A stretch of DNA of 64,000 bases, taken from NCBI RefSeq assembly GCF_017916515.1, contig NZ_JAFMTA010000001.1, forward strand, positions 2,283,127 through 2,347,126, read 5' to 3'. This document shows positions 1-9,687 of this stretch, piece by piece. A program made the position numbers and the translations under genes. This DNA comes from Naasia sp. SYSU D00948 (GTDB lineage Bacteria > Actinomycetota > Actinomycetes > Actinomycetales > Microbacteriaceae). The number at the start of each line of letters is the position of its first letter. Positions within the stretch are counted from its first letter, which is position 1. A model generated the notes under the pieces. It was not told the DNA's origin. It saw only the letters and a program-made list of their open reading frames with translations, and searched no databases.

Positions 1-1529
<1,529 letters not shown>

Positions 1530-1545
1530 TCAGACCTCCTGGAAA

Positions 1546-1566
1546 CTTGAGTGCATCGGACTCAAC
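1546..1566 (-). promoter_or_regulatory. HAIR element (HspR operator) upstream of clp
   Basis: The sequence reads CTTGAGT-N7-ACTCAAC. This matches the HAIR consensus CTTGAGT-N7-ACTCAAG at 13 of 14 arm positions with the correct 7-nt spacer. It lies 17-37 nt upstream of the clp start. In Streptomyces and mycobacteria HspR binds such sites before dnaK and clpB and represses them until heat stress. The hspR gene itself is not in the window. Confidence 0.88.
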
Positions 1567-1683
1567 TAGGGAGACCACCCGCGCATTCCCATGTCGCCGA
1601 TTTCCGACCCGAGAACCGGAGCGGACACAAGGGGGAGCCGGTGAGCGCCTGCGACGCCCTACGGTCGCCTGAGGAGGAGATCC

Positions 1684-2586
1684 ATGACACCCACCGCCGT
1701 CGCCCCGTGGACCGTGCCGCTCCATGAGACGCAGTACTCGCTCATCTACTACTTCCTGGTCGTCGCCGGTCTCGCCCTGCTCGCGCACCTCCTCCGGACG
1801 CTGACCTCGAGGGAGGAGATCGGGCCGCGGTTCCGTCCGGCCGTCATCGCGAGCCTCGTGCTCACGGCGGTGGCATTCCTCTCGTACGTGTCCCTCGTGC
1901 TGGCCTTCGAGCTCGGATACGACAGGACCGCCGACGGCTACACGCCGAACGAGGGGGCCTTCTCCTCGTTCGCGCCGCGCTACATGGACTGGACCGTCAC
2001 GGTGCCCCTGCTGTGCGTCGAGCTGCTCGCCGTCACGGCGCTCGCCGGCGCCGCGGTCCGACGGGCCCGGGCGATCGCGATGGCGTCGGCCGTCCTCATG
2101 ATCAGCCTCGGCTACCTCGGCGGCGTCGTGGTCGGCGGCGGCGAGAGCGTGCCCGCGCTGCTCGTCTCCGGCGGGATCAGCACCGTCTTCTTCGTCGTGA
2201 TCTGCGTCGTGCTCGTGCGCGCCGTGCGCGCCTCCCTGCCCGTGCTGTCCCGCGAGGCCGGGCGTGCCCTCGTGCTCGCGATCGGTCTGCTCCTCGGGTC
2301 CTGGCTGGTGTACCCGCTCGCCTACCTGGTCCAGGTCATCGGCTCCGGCGGCGCCGTGCCGACGACGATGCACATCGCGTTCTGCGTCGCGGACGTGGTC
2401 GCCAAGGTCGCGTTCGGCGAGGCGATCCACAAGGTCGCGAAGGTGCGGACCGCGGACGACGTGAACCACGGCGAGGACGTGCACCCGGAGTCGACCTGGA
2501 TCTCGTCCGTCAAGCGGGCGCCGGCCTCCCTGCCGCCGGTCGCCGGAGCGGAGACGACCGCGGAGGAGCACCTCCCGGCGTCCTGA
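1684..2586 (+). CDS. Type-1 (microbial) rhodopsin, predicted light-driven outward proton pump
   Basis: Seven-helix retinal protein of 300 residues. Helix C reads RYMDWTVTVPLLCVEL: Arg99, Asp102 (proton acceptor, BR Asp85), Thr106 (BR Thr89) and Glu113 (donor, BR Asp96), the DTE motif of proton pumps. Helix G carries Asp237 and the Schiff-base Lys241. Helix F keeps Trp207, Tyr210 and Pro211. Leu110, at the proteorhodopsin tuning site, suggests green absorption. Gly163 replaces BR Trp138, the fenestration that lets xanthorhodopsin-type pumps take a carotenoid antenna. The usual helix B His partner of the acceptor is Ser67. The 60-residue C-terminal tail is hydrophilic. GAGGAGGAG precedes the ATG. 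No retinal or carotenoid genes are nearby, so chromophore supply must come from elsewhere. Confidence 0.95.
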   Translation: MTPTAVAPWTVPLHETQYSLIYYFLVVAGLALLAHLLRTLTSREEIGPRFRPAVIASLVLTAVAFLSYVSLVLAFELGYDRTADGYTPNEGAFSSFAPRYMDWTVTVPLLCVELLAVTALAGAAVRRARAIAMASAVLMISLGYLGGVVVGGGESVPALLVSGGISTVFFVVICVVLVRAVRASLPVLSREAGRALVLAIGLLLGSWLVYPLAYLVQVIGSGGAVPTTMHIAFCVADVVAKVAFGEAIHKVAKVRTADDVNHGEDVHPESTWISSVKRAPASLPPVAGAETTAEEHLPAS

Positions 2587-2643
2587 GGACTCCTCTTGCT
2601 ACCGTGAGGTCCGCCGCCCCGAGACGCGGCGGAAATCGAGAGC

Positions 2644-3561
2644 ATGTCGGACAGCCCCGTATCGCAGTCGCCCTACGAGGTGCTCGGCGTGCCGCCGTCC
2701 GCCTCCGACGACGAGCTCCGGCGCGCGTACCGGCGGCTGCTCCGCGAGACGCACCCGGACACGGGAGGGGAGTCCGCCCGGTTCATCGCTGTCCAGCACG
2801 CCTGGGCCCTGATCGGCACAGTGGAGGCGCGGGCGGCGTACGACCGCGGCAGCGCGCCGGCCGCCGACCGCGAGCGCCCGTCCTGGGCGCCGCCGAAGGC
2901 GCCGCCGCAGGCTTCGAGCCGTCCGATGGCGCGGTCCTACGGGCACCCCGGCGGCTGGCGGCGGGAGCGCTACCTCCGCCTCCTGCAGGAGTGGGTGGGA
3001 CGCGGCCAGAAGATCGACGACCCGTACGATCCGGCGCTCGTCCGCCGGGCACCGCGCGAGATCCGGCGGATCCTGGCGGACGCGCTCGCCGAGGAGGCGA
3101 CCGCGCGCCTCGTCGGCGACCTCGGAATGGGCTACACCGTCTGGCACGACGTCGACACGGGCGTTCCCGAGGACAAGATCGACCACGTCGTGCTGGGGCC
3201 CACCGGCCTGTTCGCGCTCCTGTCCGAGGACTTCGGGGCGCCGGTGCGCATCCGCCGCGGCGAGCTGGACGGCGCATCGGTACAGGGCGATCGCCCGCTG
3301 CACGCTCTCGCGGCTCGGGCGAAGGTGCTCGCCCGCGCGGCGCGGGTCAAGTTCGGAGGTCTGCTCATCGTCGTCCCCGACGACGAGCTCGACGAGCCCT
3401 ACCTCGTCGCCGGCTCCGCCCGTGGCGCCCAGACCGCCGTAGTGCGCCGGTCCGTCCTGCCCCACCTGCTGCAGACCGGCCTTCCCGGCACGCGGCCCGT
3501 CGGCGGCACCGAGCTGTTCGAGCTGCGCACCCGGCTGCAGCACGTGATCCGCTTCGTCTGA
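2644..3561 (+). CDS. J-domain protein with C-terminal NERD-like domain
   Basis: 305 residues. Residues 10-70 are a J-domain (YEVLGV start, catalytic HPD in THPDTGG, closing AYDRG), which stimulates DnaK-type Hsp70 ATPase. There is no G/F-rich or zinc-finger region, so this is a type III J-protein. After a Pro-rich linker (about 75-105), the C-terminal half (about 135-240) holds GYTVWHDV followed by DHVVLGPTGLFAL, which resembles the NERD (nuclease-related) fold. NERD assignment is by pattern and less certain than the J-domain. It follows the rhodopsin gene by 57 nt, in which CCGCCGC/GCGGCGG (2611-2632) could form a short hairpin. It is distinct from the classical dnaJ at 43.2 kb. Confidence 0.82.
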   Translation: MSDSPVSQSPYEVLGVPPSASDDELRRAYRRLLRETHPDTGGESARFIAVQHAWALIGTVEARAAYDRGSAPAADRERPSWAPPKAPPQASSRPMARSYGHPGGWRRERYLRLLQEWVGRGQKIDDPYDPALVRRAPREIRRILADALAEEATARLVGDLGMGYTVWHDVDTGVPEDKIDHVVLGPTGLFALLSEDFGAPVRIRRGELDGASVQGDRPLHALAARAKVLARAARVKFGGLLIVVPDDELDEPYLVAGSARGAQTAVVRRSVLPHLLQTGLPGTRPVGGTELFELRTRLQHVIRFV

Positions 3562-3608
3562 CGCGCAAGCCCTGTCCGGGCGCATCCGGTATGTGCTGGG
3601 CTGTGCCC

Positions 3609-3989
3609 ATGACGAAGCGACCCATCACTCCTCAGGTGCACGGGCTTCTGGACTACGGCCTGACCGCCGCCAACGCCGTCGTGCCCGGCATGCTGAACAT
3701 GAGCACGAAGGCGCGAGCACTGTTCCGGACCTTCGCGGTGATCCAGGGCGGGCTCAACGCCGTCACCGATCAGCCCCTCGCCGTGCAGAAGATCGTCCCC
3801 TTCCCGATGCACGGCCTCATCGACAAGGCGAGCGCGCCGCTCTACCTGCTCGCCCCGTTCCTGACGGGCGTCATCCGCGAGCGGAGGGCCCGCAACTACT
3901 GGCTGCTCGTCGGCGTGACGCTCGTGACGGTCTACAACCTCACCGACTGGAGCGCGCCGAAGCCCGGCAAGAAGAGGAAGCGGCGCTGA
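3609..3989 (+). CDS. Small integral membrane protein of unknown function
   Basis: 126 residues. Starts MTKRPITPQVHGLLDYGLT, with a repeated half-motif later (FPMHGLIDKASAPLYLL). Two to three hydrophobic segments with internal HGL(L/I)D similarity suggest a duplicated two-helix unit, and a very basic tail (PGKKRKRR) should face the cytoplasm. I do not recognise a named family. The reading frame is open far upstream, but the compact start at 3609 and the loss of coding character before it argue for this start. The stop overlaps the presumed start of the next gene, which suggests translational coupling. Confidence 0.7.
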   Translation: MTKRPITPQVHGLLDYGLTAANAVVPGMLNMSTKARALFRTFAVIQGGLNAVTDQPLAVQKIVPFPMHGLIDKASAPLYLLAPFLTGVIRERRARNYWLLVGVTLVTVYNLTDWSAPKPGKKRKRR

Positions 3990-4816
3990 CCCCCGCTCCG
4001 TCTCGCGTTCCCGCGGTCGCACGCCGCAGCCCCCTCGGCGAGTTCCTCGGCGGTGCCGGCACGTTCTTCCGCGGCTTCCGGCTGTGGGCCACCTCGCCCG
4101 GGATGATGGCGCTCGGCGCGCTGCCCGGGCTGATCGTGGGCGCGGTCGTGCTGACGCTGCTCATCCTGCTCGCCGTGCACCTGGACGCCATCGCGGCCTG
4201 GATGACTCCGTTCGCGAACGGCTGGGACGAGCTCTGGCGGAACGCCGTCCGGGTCGCCGTCGGCCTCGCACTGTTCGTGTTCGCGATCCTGCTGGCGGTG
4301 TCGACGTTCACGGCCCTGACCCTCGCCGTCGGCGACCCCTTCTACGAGCGGATCTGGCTCGCGGTCGAGAAGCGCCTGGGCGGCTTCCAGCCGGCCGAGC
4401 TCGGCTTCTGGCCGTCGGTGCGGCGGGGGATCGCGAGCGGCCTCAAGCTCGTGTCGCTGTCGCTCCTGATCGCGATCGCGGTGTTCGCCGTCGGCCTGAT
4501 CCCGCTCGTGGGCGGCGTGCTCGCCTTCACGCTCGGGGCGCTCGGCGGAGGGTGGCTCGTCGCGACGGAGCTCCTCGGCCGGCCGCTCGACGGACGGAAC
4601 CTGCCTCCCGGTGAGCAGGCGGCGCTGCGCCGCCGGAACCGGGCGCGCGTGCTCGGCTTCGGGGTCTCCGTCTACCTGGTCTTCCTCCTGCCGCTCGCGG
4701 CCGTGATCGCCACGCCGTCCGCCGTGGCGGGAGCCACGGTCCTCGCCCGCCGCCTCCTCGAGGGGGCGTCAGGTGAGGGGCAGGGGAGTGACGGTCTTCG
4801 TCGCCGACTCCCATAG
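3986..4816 (+). CDS. EI24/CysZ-like membrane protein (possible CTG start)
   Basis: Polytopic membrane protein of about 276 residues, like the EI24 domain family. The conserved DPFYERIW segment follows a Thr/Leu-rich helix (VSTFTALTLAVG), and the LIPLVGGVLAFTLGALGGGWL region completes the typical layout. Family members usually begin with a segment like FLGGAGTFFRGFRLWATSPGMM, which lies here before any ATG. The only plausible start containing it is CTG at 3986, overlapping the previous stop as CTGA; the next ATG (about 4100) would delete it. The start is therefore uncertain. The 3' end overlaps the convergent 2H gene by 48 nt. Substrate unknown. Confidence 0.78.
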   Translation: MTPAPSRVPAVARRSPLGEFLGGAGTFFRGFRLWATSPGMMALGALPGLIVGAVVLTLLILLAVHLDAIAAWMTPFANGWDELWRNAVRVAVGLALFVFAILLAVSTFTALTLAVGDPFYERIWLAVEKRLGGFQPAELGFWPSVRRGIASGLKLVSLSLLIAIAVFAVGLIPLVGGVLAFTLGALGGGWLVATELLGRPLDGRNLPPGEQAALRRRNRARVLGFGVSVYLVFLLPLAAVIATPSAVAGATVLARRLLEGASGEGQGSDGLRRRLP

Positions 4817-5275
4817 CCGCCCGGCGACGGCCGTCGCGTCGATCGCGCGCTTCGGCTCGACGACGGTGAGCGCGGTCGCGAGCTCTGCCGGGGACAGCTT
4901 CCGCGCGAGCGTGACGTGCGCCGTCCAGGCGCCGGGGCGCGTGAGCCGGTCGATGCCGGGGAGCTCCCCGACGTCCTCGTGCAGGCGCCGGTGCAGCTCG
5001 AGCAGCGGCAGGCTCGGCCGCACGAGCCGGGCGAGCAGGAAGCCGGAGCGCGCCGACCCGAAGATCACCGGACTGGCGACGGTGACCTCGAGCGGAAGGC
5101 CCGCGAGAGGGTAGGGCTGCAGCCGCTCGTTCGAGTAGAGCAGGGTGATGTGCGGCCTGTTCGACTCGCCGGTGTGGCGCGCCTGACTGGGCAGCCCGGC
5201 GTCCGCGAGGCTGACCCACTCGGCCCGGAGCGCTCGCTCGGAGTCGTCGTCGAGGAGGAGTTCGAGGCTGGGCAT
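4769..5275 (-). CDS. 2H phosphoesterase superfamily protein (2'-5' RNA ligase-like)
   Basis: 168 residues with the two signature HxT tetrads of the 2H superfamily: RPHITLLY (about residue 61) and AHVTLAR (about 119). These enzymes act on 2',5' or cyclic phosphodiester bonds of RNA or nucleotides; the substrate here is unknown. The ATG is 6 nt downstream of the acyl-CoA dehydrogenase-like gene's stop, so the two are probably one transcript. The 3' end overlaps the convergent EI24 gene by 48 nt. Confidence 0.85.
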   Translation of the reverse strand: MPSLELLLDDDSERALRAEWVSLADAGLPSQARHTGESNRPHITLLYSNERLQPYPLAGLPLEVTVASPVIFGSARSGFLLARLVRPSLPLLELHRRLHEDVGELPGIDRLTRPGAWTAHVTLARKLSPAELATALTVVEPKRAIDATAVAGRLWESATKTVTPLPLT

Positions 5276-5281
5276 GGCTCC

Positions 5282-6436
5282 TCAGGGGATCGGGCCGAGC
5301 AGGGCGGTGGCGATCGTGCCGTGCGCCGACTCGTCGTCGGACGGGTGGAACATGCCCGCGAGGACGTCGCGGTAGAGGCGGGACAGCTCGTTCGCGGTGG
5401 CGTACGAGGATCCGCCGGAGGACCGGATCGCCTGGTCGACGACGACCCGGGCGGTCTCCGTGGCCCGCACCTTGACCCCCACGAGCTTGCGGAACCACTG
5501 CGAGCCGTGGTCGGCGAGCTCGTCGACGTCCCGGGCGATGGCGTCGATCTGCGGGGCGAGCGCGTCCTGGTCGAGCGCGGCATCCGCGATCCGCCGTCGC
5601 AGGTCGGGGTCGTGAGCGAGCGGCGCCCCGTCGTTCTTCGCGGAGGTGCGGCGCTGCACCGCCTCGACCGCGAGCTGCAGGGCCCGCTCCCCGATGCCCG
5701 TGTAGACGGAGGCCAGGAGGATCTCGAAGTTCGCGAAGATCGCGAAGATCAGCGGATCCGGGTTCGGGCCGGGTTCCAGGCGGCGGAACACGCGATCGGG
5801 CGCAGCGTACGCGCCCTCGAGCACGGTGCTCGCGCTCTGGGTCGCTCGCATGCCGAGGGTGTCCCAGTCGTCGAGGGTGCGGAACCCGCCGCCGTCCCGG
5901 CGGATCATCGCGTGGACGAGCTTCGGCGCGTCGGGCGAGGTGCTGTCGAGCCCGAAGAGGCCCAGGCGGGTCCACACGGGGGAGAGGGAGGTGAAGATCT
6001 TCGTCCCGGTGAAGCGGTAGCCGCCGTCGGGCTGGGGAGCCGCCTCCGTGCGCGAGCCGAACAGGACGAGGTCGTTGCCCGCCTCGCTGATCCCGAACGC
6101 GAACACCTCCCCGGCCGCCGCCTCCTCGAGCACGAAGTCGAGGAACGGGAGGCCCCGCTCGTGCAGCGTCTTCGCCACGCCTGTCCAGACGAGGTGCATG
6201 TTGACGCCGAGAGCCGTCGCGGGGGCGGCGGCCGCGAGCCGCTGCTGCTCGCGCGCGACCTCGCGGAGCGTGAGGCCGGCGCCGCCGAAGGACGCGGGGA
6301 CCAGGGCACGCAGATAGCCGGCCTCCGCGAGCTCGGCGAAGTCCTCGGTGAAGAACGCGTTGTCGCGGTCGTATCCCGGCGCGCGACCGTGGATGCGCTC
6401 GAGCAGGGACTCGGTGAGCAGGGTCCGGTCGGTCAT
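5282..6436 (-). CDS. Acyl-CoA dehydrogenase family flavoprotein
   Basis: 384 residues with the fold of acyl-CoA dehydrogenases: helical N-domain (FAELAEAGYLRALVPASFGG), central beta domain (AFGISEAGND...FTGTKIFTS) and C-terminal helical bundle with RSSGGSSYATANELSRLYRD near residue 345. The usual C-terminal YEGT-type loop is replaced by a stretch around FHPSDDES, and I see no clear catalytic Glu. It could be a DszC/SfnB-like flavin monooxygenase relative rather than a beta-oxidation enzyme. No CoA-pathway genes are adjacent. A GGGAGGG ribosome site precedes the ATG. Confidence 0.85.
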   Translation of the reverse strand: MTDRTLLTESLLERIHGRAPGYDRDNAFFTEDFAELAEAGYLRALVPASFGGAGLTLREVAREQQRLAAAAPATALGVNMHLVWTGVAKTLHERGLPFLDFVLEEAAAGEVFAFGISEAGNDLVLFGSRTEAAPQPDGGYRFTGTKIFTSLSPVWTRLGLFGLDSTSPDAPKLVHAMIRRDGGGFRTLDDWDTLGMRATQSASTVLEGAYAAPDRVFRRLEPGPNPDPLIFAIFANFEILLASVYTGIGERALQLAVEAVQRRTSAKNDGAPLAHDPDLRRRIADAALDQDALAPQIDAIARDVDELADHGSQWFRKLVGVKVRATETARVVVDQAIRSSGGSSYATANELSRLYRDVLAGMFHPSDDESAHGTIATALLGPIP

Positions 6437-6547
6437 CGCCCTCCCTCCCGGCCGCGGCGCGGCACGCGCTTCACGTTACGCCTCCGGCGCTCGTCTCCCG
6501 CTGGACGTGCCCGCCTCGACTGCCGGCCGGCCTGCGGTGGTGGCGGG

Positions 6548-7378
6548 TCAGGAGGAGAGGGAGCCTCCGCTGGCGGCCAGCATCGCCACCAGGATTACCG
6601 CGGCGACGAGGACGAGGGTGAAGAGCAGGCGCGAGATCCGCCGCCGGACGACGAGCAGGATCCCGGCGGCGCAGAGGAGCAGGACTGCGGCGAGGCCCGC
6701 GAGCGCGGCGACCCCCGGCGCCGAGCCCGCCACGACGAGCGCCCCCACGGCCAGCGCGGCGAACGCGACCACGCCGGCGGGTCGCAGGCCGAGGCGGTGA
6801 GGCAGCCCGCGGACACCTGTCGCTCGGTCGTCGTCGAGGTCCGGAAGCACGTTCGTGAAGTGGGCTGCGACGCCCAGCAGGGCGCCCGCGAGCACGGCCC
6901 ACCAGGCGGCGAACCGCGGAGGCTCGGCGGCCAGCGTGCCCACCGCGGGGAGGAGCCCGAAGCTCACGACGTACGGCACCACGGAGAGCGGGGTCGACTT
7001 GAGGCCGGCGTTGTACGCCCAGGCCGAGAGCACGAACACGAGGTGGACGGCGCCCGCGGCGGGACCCAGCCCGAAGGCGAGGAGGCAGGACACCGCGAGG
7101 GCGAGGAGCGCGGCCGCGCGGACCGCGGCGACGGGGATGTCGCCCCGAGCGACGGGCTTGTCGCGGCGCCCGGCGGCGCGGTCCCGGTCGGCGTCGATCC
7201 AGTCGTTCGACCAGCCGATCGAGAGCTGATTCACCGCGAACACGACCGTGACCAGCGCGATCCCGAGCGGCGGGAGACCGACCGCGATCGCCAGCGTGAA
7301 GGCCACCAGCGTGACCGCGACGGCGGGCGCGGGGTGCGAGGACAGGAGCAGCGCGACGGGGAGGGGCCGGCGGCTCAC
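6548..7378 (-). CDS. UbiA-family prenyltransferase
   Basis: 276-residue polytopic membrane enzyme. Both Asp-rich Mg-prenyl-diphosphate motifs are present: NDWIDADRD (residues 58-66) and DLDDD (180-184), separated by several hydrophobic helices. The family transfers a prenyl chain to an aromatic or polyprenyl acceptor (menaquinone, heme or C50-carotenoid pathways). Neighbours give no acceptor. It is not obviously MenA or CtaB. Actinobacterial lycopene elongases also belong here, which would fit a carotenoid-using host, but that is speculation. The GTG start at 7378 faces the divergent NagZ-like gene across 39 nt. Confidence 0.87.
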   Translation of the reverse strand: MSRRPLPVALLLSSHPAPAVAVTLVAFTLAIAVGLPPLGIALVTVVFAVNQLSIGWSNDWIDADRDRAAGRRDKPVARGDIPVAAVRAAALLALAVSCLLAFGLGPAAGAVHLVFVLSAWAYNAGLKSTPLSVVPYVVSFGLLPAVGTLAAEPPRFAAWWAVLAGALLGVAAHFTNVLPDLDDDRATGVRGLPHRLGLRPAGVVAFAALAVGALVVAGSAPGVAALAGLAAVLLLCAAGILLVVRRRISRLLFTLVLVAAVILVAMLAASGGSLSS

Positions 7379-7405
7379 CGGGCCAGACTAGCGGCGGCGT
7401 CCACG

Positions 7406-7411
7406 TAGGCT
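7406..7411 (+). promoter_or_regulatory. -10 box TAGGCT, leaderless promoter of NagZ-like gene
   Basis: TAGGCT is followed by exactly 6 nt and then the GTG start at 7418. There is no ribosome-binding site, so the predicted transcript begins at the start codon. Confidence 0.7.
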
Positions 7412-7417
7412 GGATCG

Positions 7418-8590
7418 GTGCGTCGGCGAGCAGGAACCAGAGCGCTCGCCGCGGCGGCGCTCGCCGCGGTGCTCGCCGGATGCGGATCGGCGCCTGCGCC
7501 GACCCCCGGTTCCTCGCCGGAGAGCGCGCGTCCCAGTGCGAGCCCCACGCCGACGCCCACCCCCGAGGACGAGGCTTCCGCCCGCCTGGCGGCCATGACG
7601 GTGCGCCAGAAGCTCGCGGCGATGCTCATGCTCCACTACCCGGGCACGGACCCGGCGACCCTCACCGAGTTCATGCGGACGACGGAGGCGGGCGGCTTCA
7701 TCGTCATGGGCGACAACGTCGCCGGCTCCGTGGCGGACCAGGCTCCCATCACCGCCGCTCTGAGCGTCGATCCGTCCCTGCCGCCGCTCGTCGCAGTGGA
7801 CCAGGAGGGCGGCATCGTCTCCCGGCTGCGCGAGGACGTGCACCCCGCCGGGCGGGAGCTCGCGATCCTGCCCCCGGAGGCCACCCGGGACGCGTTCGCG
7901 GCGCGGGCGGGCCTCATCCAGCAGGCGGGCATCACCATGAACTTCGGGATCATCGCCGACACGACCGAGGATCCGTCGTCCTTCATCGCCGACCGCATCC
8001 TCGGCCCCACGCCCGAGGAGGCCGCGGCTCGGGTCGAGCAGGCGGTCGCCGGAGAGCGGGGCCTGGTCATGAGCACGCTCAAGCACTTCCCCGGCCACGG
8101 CGTCACCGGCGCCGACTCCCACACCTCCGTGCCCGAGAGCGACATCCCCTGGGACGCGTGGAGGGCGGGGCCCGCGATCCCCTTCGAGCGCGGGATCGCG
8201 GCCGGGGCGGAGGCCGTGATGTTCGGGCATCTCCGGCTGACCGCCGTCGACGCCGCGCCTGCCAGCCTGTCGGCTCGCTGGCACGAGATCCTTCGCTCCG
8301 ACCTCGCCTTCGACGGGCTCGCGGTCACCGACGACATGCTCATGCTCCAGCAGTCCGGCGATCCGCAGTACGCCGATCCGCTCTCGAACGCGATCGCGGC
8401 GGTCGTGGCCGGCAACGACCTCCTCGTGTACGTGCTCGCGGCGGATCCGGCGGTGTCGGGCGTCGATCCGGCCGAGCTGCTCGACGGTCTGGAGGCCGCG
8501 GTCGCCGACGGCACGATCCCGGAGGCGAGCGTCGACGAGGCGGTGACCCGCCTGCTCGATGTGCGGATCGCGCTGCGGGACGCCGGCTAG
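7418..8590 (+). CDS. GH3 beta-N-acetylhexosaminidase-like lipoprotein (NagZ type)
   Basis: 390 residues. A lipoprotein signal with lipobox LAGC (Cys22) and a Ser/Pro/Thr-rich linker (24-50) place the enzyme on the outer face of the membrane. The GH3 N-terminal barrel follows: VDQEGG (128-132), KHFPGHG...DSH (222-235, with the NagZ-type His acid/base) and the nucleophile Asp305 in VTDDM. NagZ-type enzymes remove GlcNAc from muropeptides or GlcNAc-MurNAc, so cell-wall recycling is likely. The length fits a single-domain GH3. The stop shares a CTAG with the convergent FUSC gene. Confidence 0.9.
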   Translation: MRRRAGTRALAAAALAAVLAGCGSAPAPTPGSSPESARPSASPTPTPTPEDEASARLAAMTVRQKLAAMLMLHYPGTDPATLTEFMRTTEAGGFIVMGDNVAGSVADQAPITAALSVDPSLPPLVAVDQEGGIVSRLREDVHPAGRELAILPPEATRDAFAARAGLIQQAGITMNFGIIADTTEDPSSFIADRILGPTPEEAAARVEQAVAGERGLVMSTLKHFPGHGVTGADSHTSVPESDIPWDAWRAGPAIPFERGIAAGAEAVMFGHLRLTAVDAAPASLSARWHEILRSDLAFDGLAVTDDMLMLQQSGDPQYADPLSNAIAAVVAGNDLLVYVLAADPAVSGVDPAELLDGLEAAVADGTIPEASVDEAVTRLLDVRIALRDAG

Positions 8591-9612
8591 CGGCCGAGGA
8601 TCTCCTCGCGGACCCTGCGCAGGTCCTCCAGCAGCGCCCCGATCATCACCCAGTCCCGGCTGGGCGGCGCGGCGACGACGAGGGGACGGGTCAGGGCCGG
8701 CACGTCTCGTCCGGCAGCGGTGAGGTCACCGCCCGGCTCCACGAGCAGGCGCAGGTCGTGAGCGGCCCTGCGCAGCTCCTCGGCGATCCCCGCGACGGTC
8801 GGGTCGTCGGCCAGCTCCGGATGCCAGTGATCGCGTACGGCGCGCGTCATCCCGATCACCTGGGTCACGAGCGGCTCCAGCCGCGCGAGGAGGGCCACGT
8901 CGCGCTCGAGCTGCTTGCGGTAGCGCGACCGCCGGGGGTTCAGGGTGAGGCTGTCGCGCCCGCTGCGGATCGCGTCCGCGGCCGCCTGCCGCACCTCGCG
9001 CAGCTCGCGGGCGGCCTCGAGCGCAGCGTCCAGGTCCGCGCGGTCACCGGGCCGGCTGAGGGCGGCGGCGAGCCGGTCCAGCTCGTCGGCGACCCGGCGG
9101 CCGAGCTGGAGGACCGCGGCCCGGGCGGGCTCGAGGGCGAGCGGCGGCACGATGAGCGCGTTGACGAGGACGCCCGCCGCCGCTCCCATGATCGTCTCGA
9201 CGACCCGGGCGAGCGCGTAGGACGGGGTGGCCGCCCCGATCGACAGGACGAGCATCGCGCTGATCGGGATCTGCACCGACGACCCCGGGCTGAGTCGCAG
9301 TCCCCAAGCGACGAACAGCGACACGACGATCGCGAGGAGGACGAGCCAGCTCTGCTCGCCGAACACGACGGCGGCGCCGAGCGCGACGAGCACGCCGACG
9401 ATGACGCCGAGGCTGCGCTCCATCGCCCTGCCGAAGGACTGGTTGACGCTCGGCTGGACGACGAGCAGCGCCGCGACCGACGCGAAGACGGGGATCTCGT
9501 CCGGGAACACGGCGAGGGCGAGGAACCAGGCGGCGACGGCGGCGACGGCGGTCTTGACCACCTGGAGGAGCGGAACCCGCGCGCTCGCCCTCACCACGTC
9601 CGCGATCCGCAC
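8587..9612 (-). CDS. FUSC/aromatic acid exporter-like membrane protein
   Basis: 341 residues. The first about 160 residues are hydrophobic helices (VVKTAVAAVAAWFLAL; FASVAALLVVQPSVNQSFGRAMERSLG), a pattern typical of FUSC/ArAE efflux proteins. The C-terminal half is a helical cytoplasmic domain rich in Arg, Glu and Leu. Substrate unknown. The stop overlaps that of the GH3 gene in one CTAG. Confidence 0.82.
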   Translation of the reverse strand: MRIADVVRASARVPLLQVVKTAVAAVAAWFLALAVFPDEIPVFASVAALLVVQPSVNQSFGRAMERSLGVIVGVLVALGAAVVFGEQSWLVLLAIVVSLFVAWGLRLSPGSSVQIPISAMLVLSIGAATPSYALARVVETIMGAAAGVLVNALIVPPLALEPARAAVLQLGRRVADELDRLAAALSRPGDRADLDAALEAARELREVRQAAADAIRSGRDSLTLNPRRSRYRKQLERDVALLARLEPLVTQVIGMTRAVRDHWHPELADDPTVAGIAEELRRAAHDLRLLVEPGGDLTAAGRDVPALTRPLVVAAPPSRDWVMIGALLEDLRRVREEILGR

Positions 9613-9618
9613 GGGCCC

Positions 9619-9624
9619 AGCGTA
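9619..9624 (-). promoter_or_regulatory. -10 box TACGCT, leaderless promoter of FUSC gene
   Basis: On the minus strand TACGCT-N6-GTG, with the GTG at 9612. No ribosome-binding site is visible. Confidence 0.6.
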
Positions 9625-9687
9625 GGACGGCGGCGGCGCGACGCGCGGTCGCGCCCCCGTGCGGGGCGGGAGGGGGGCGGCGACCGC

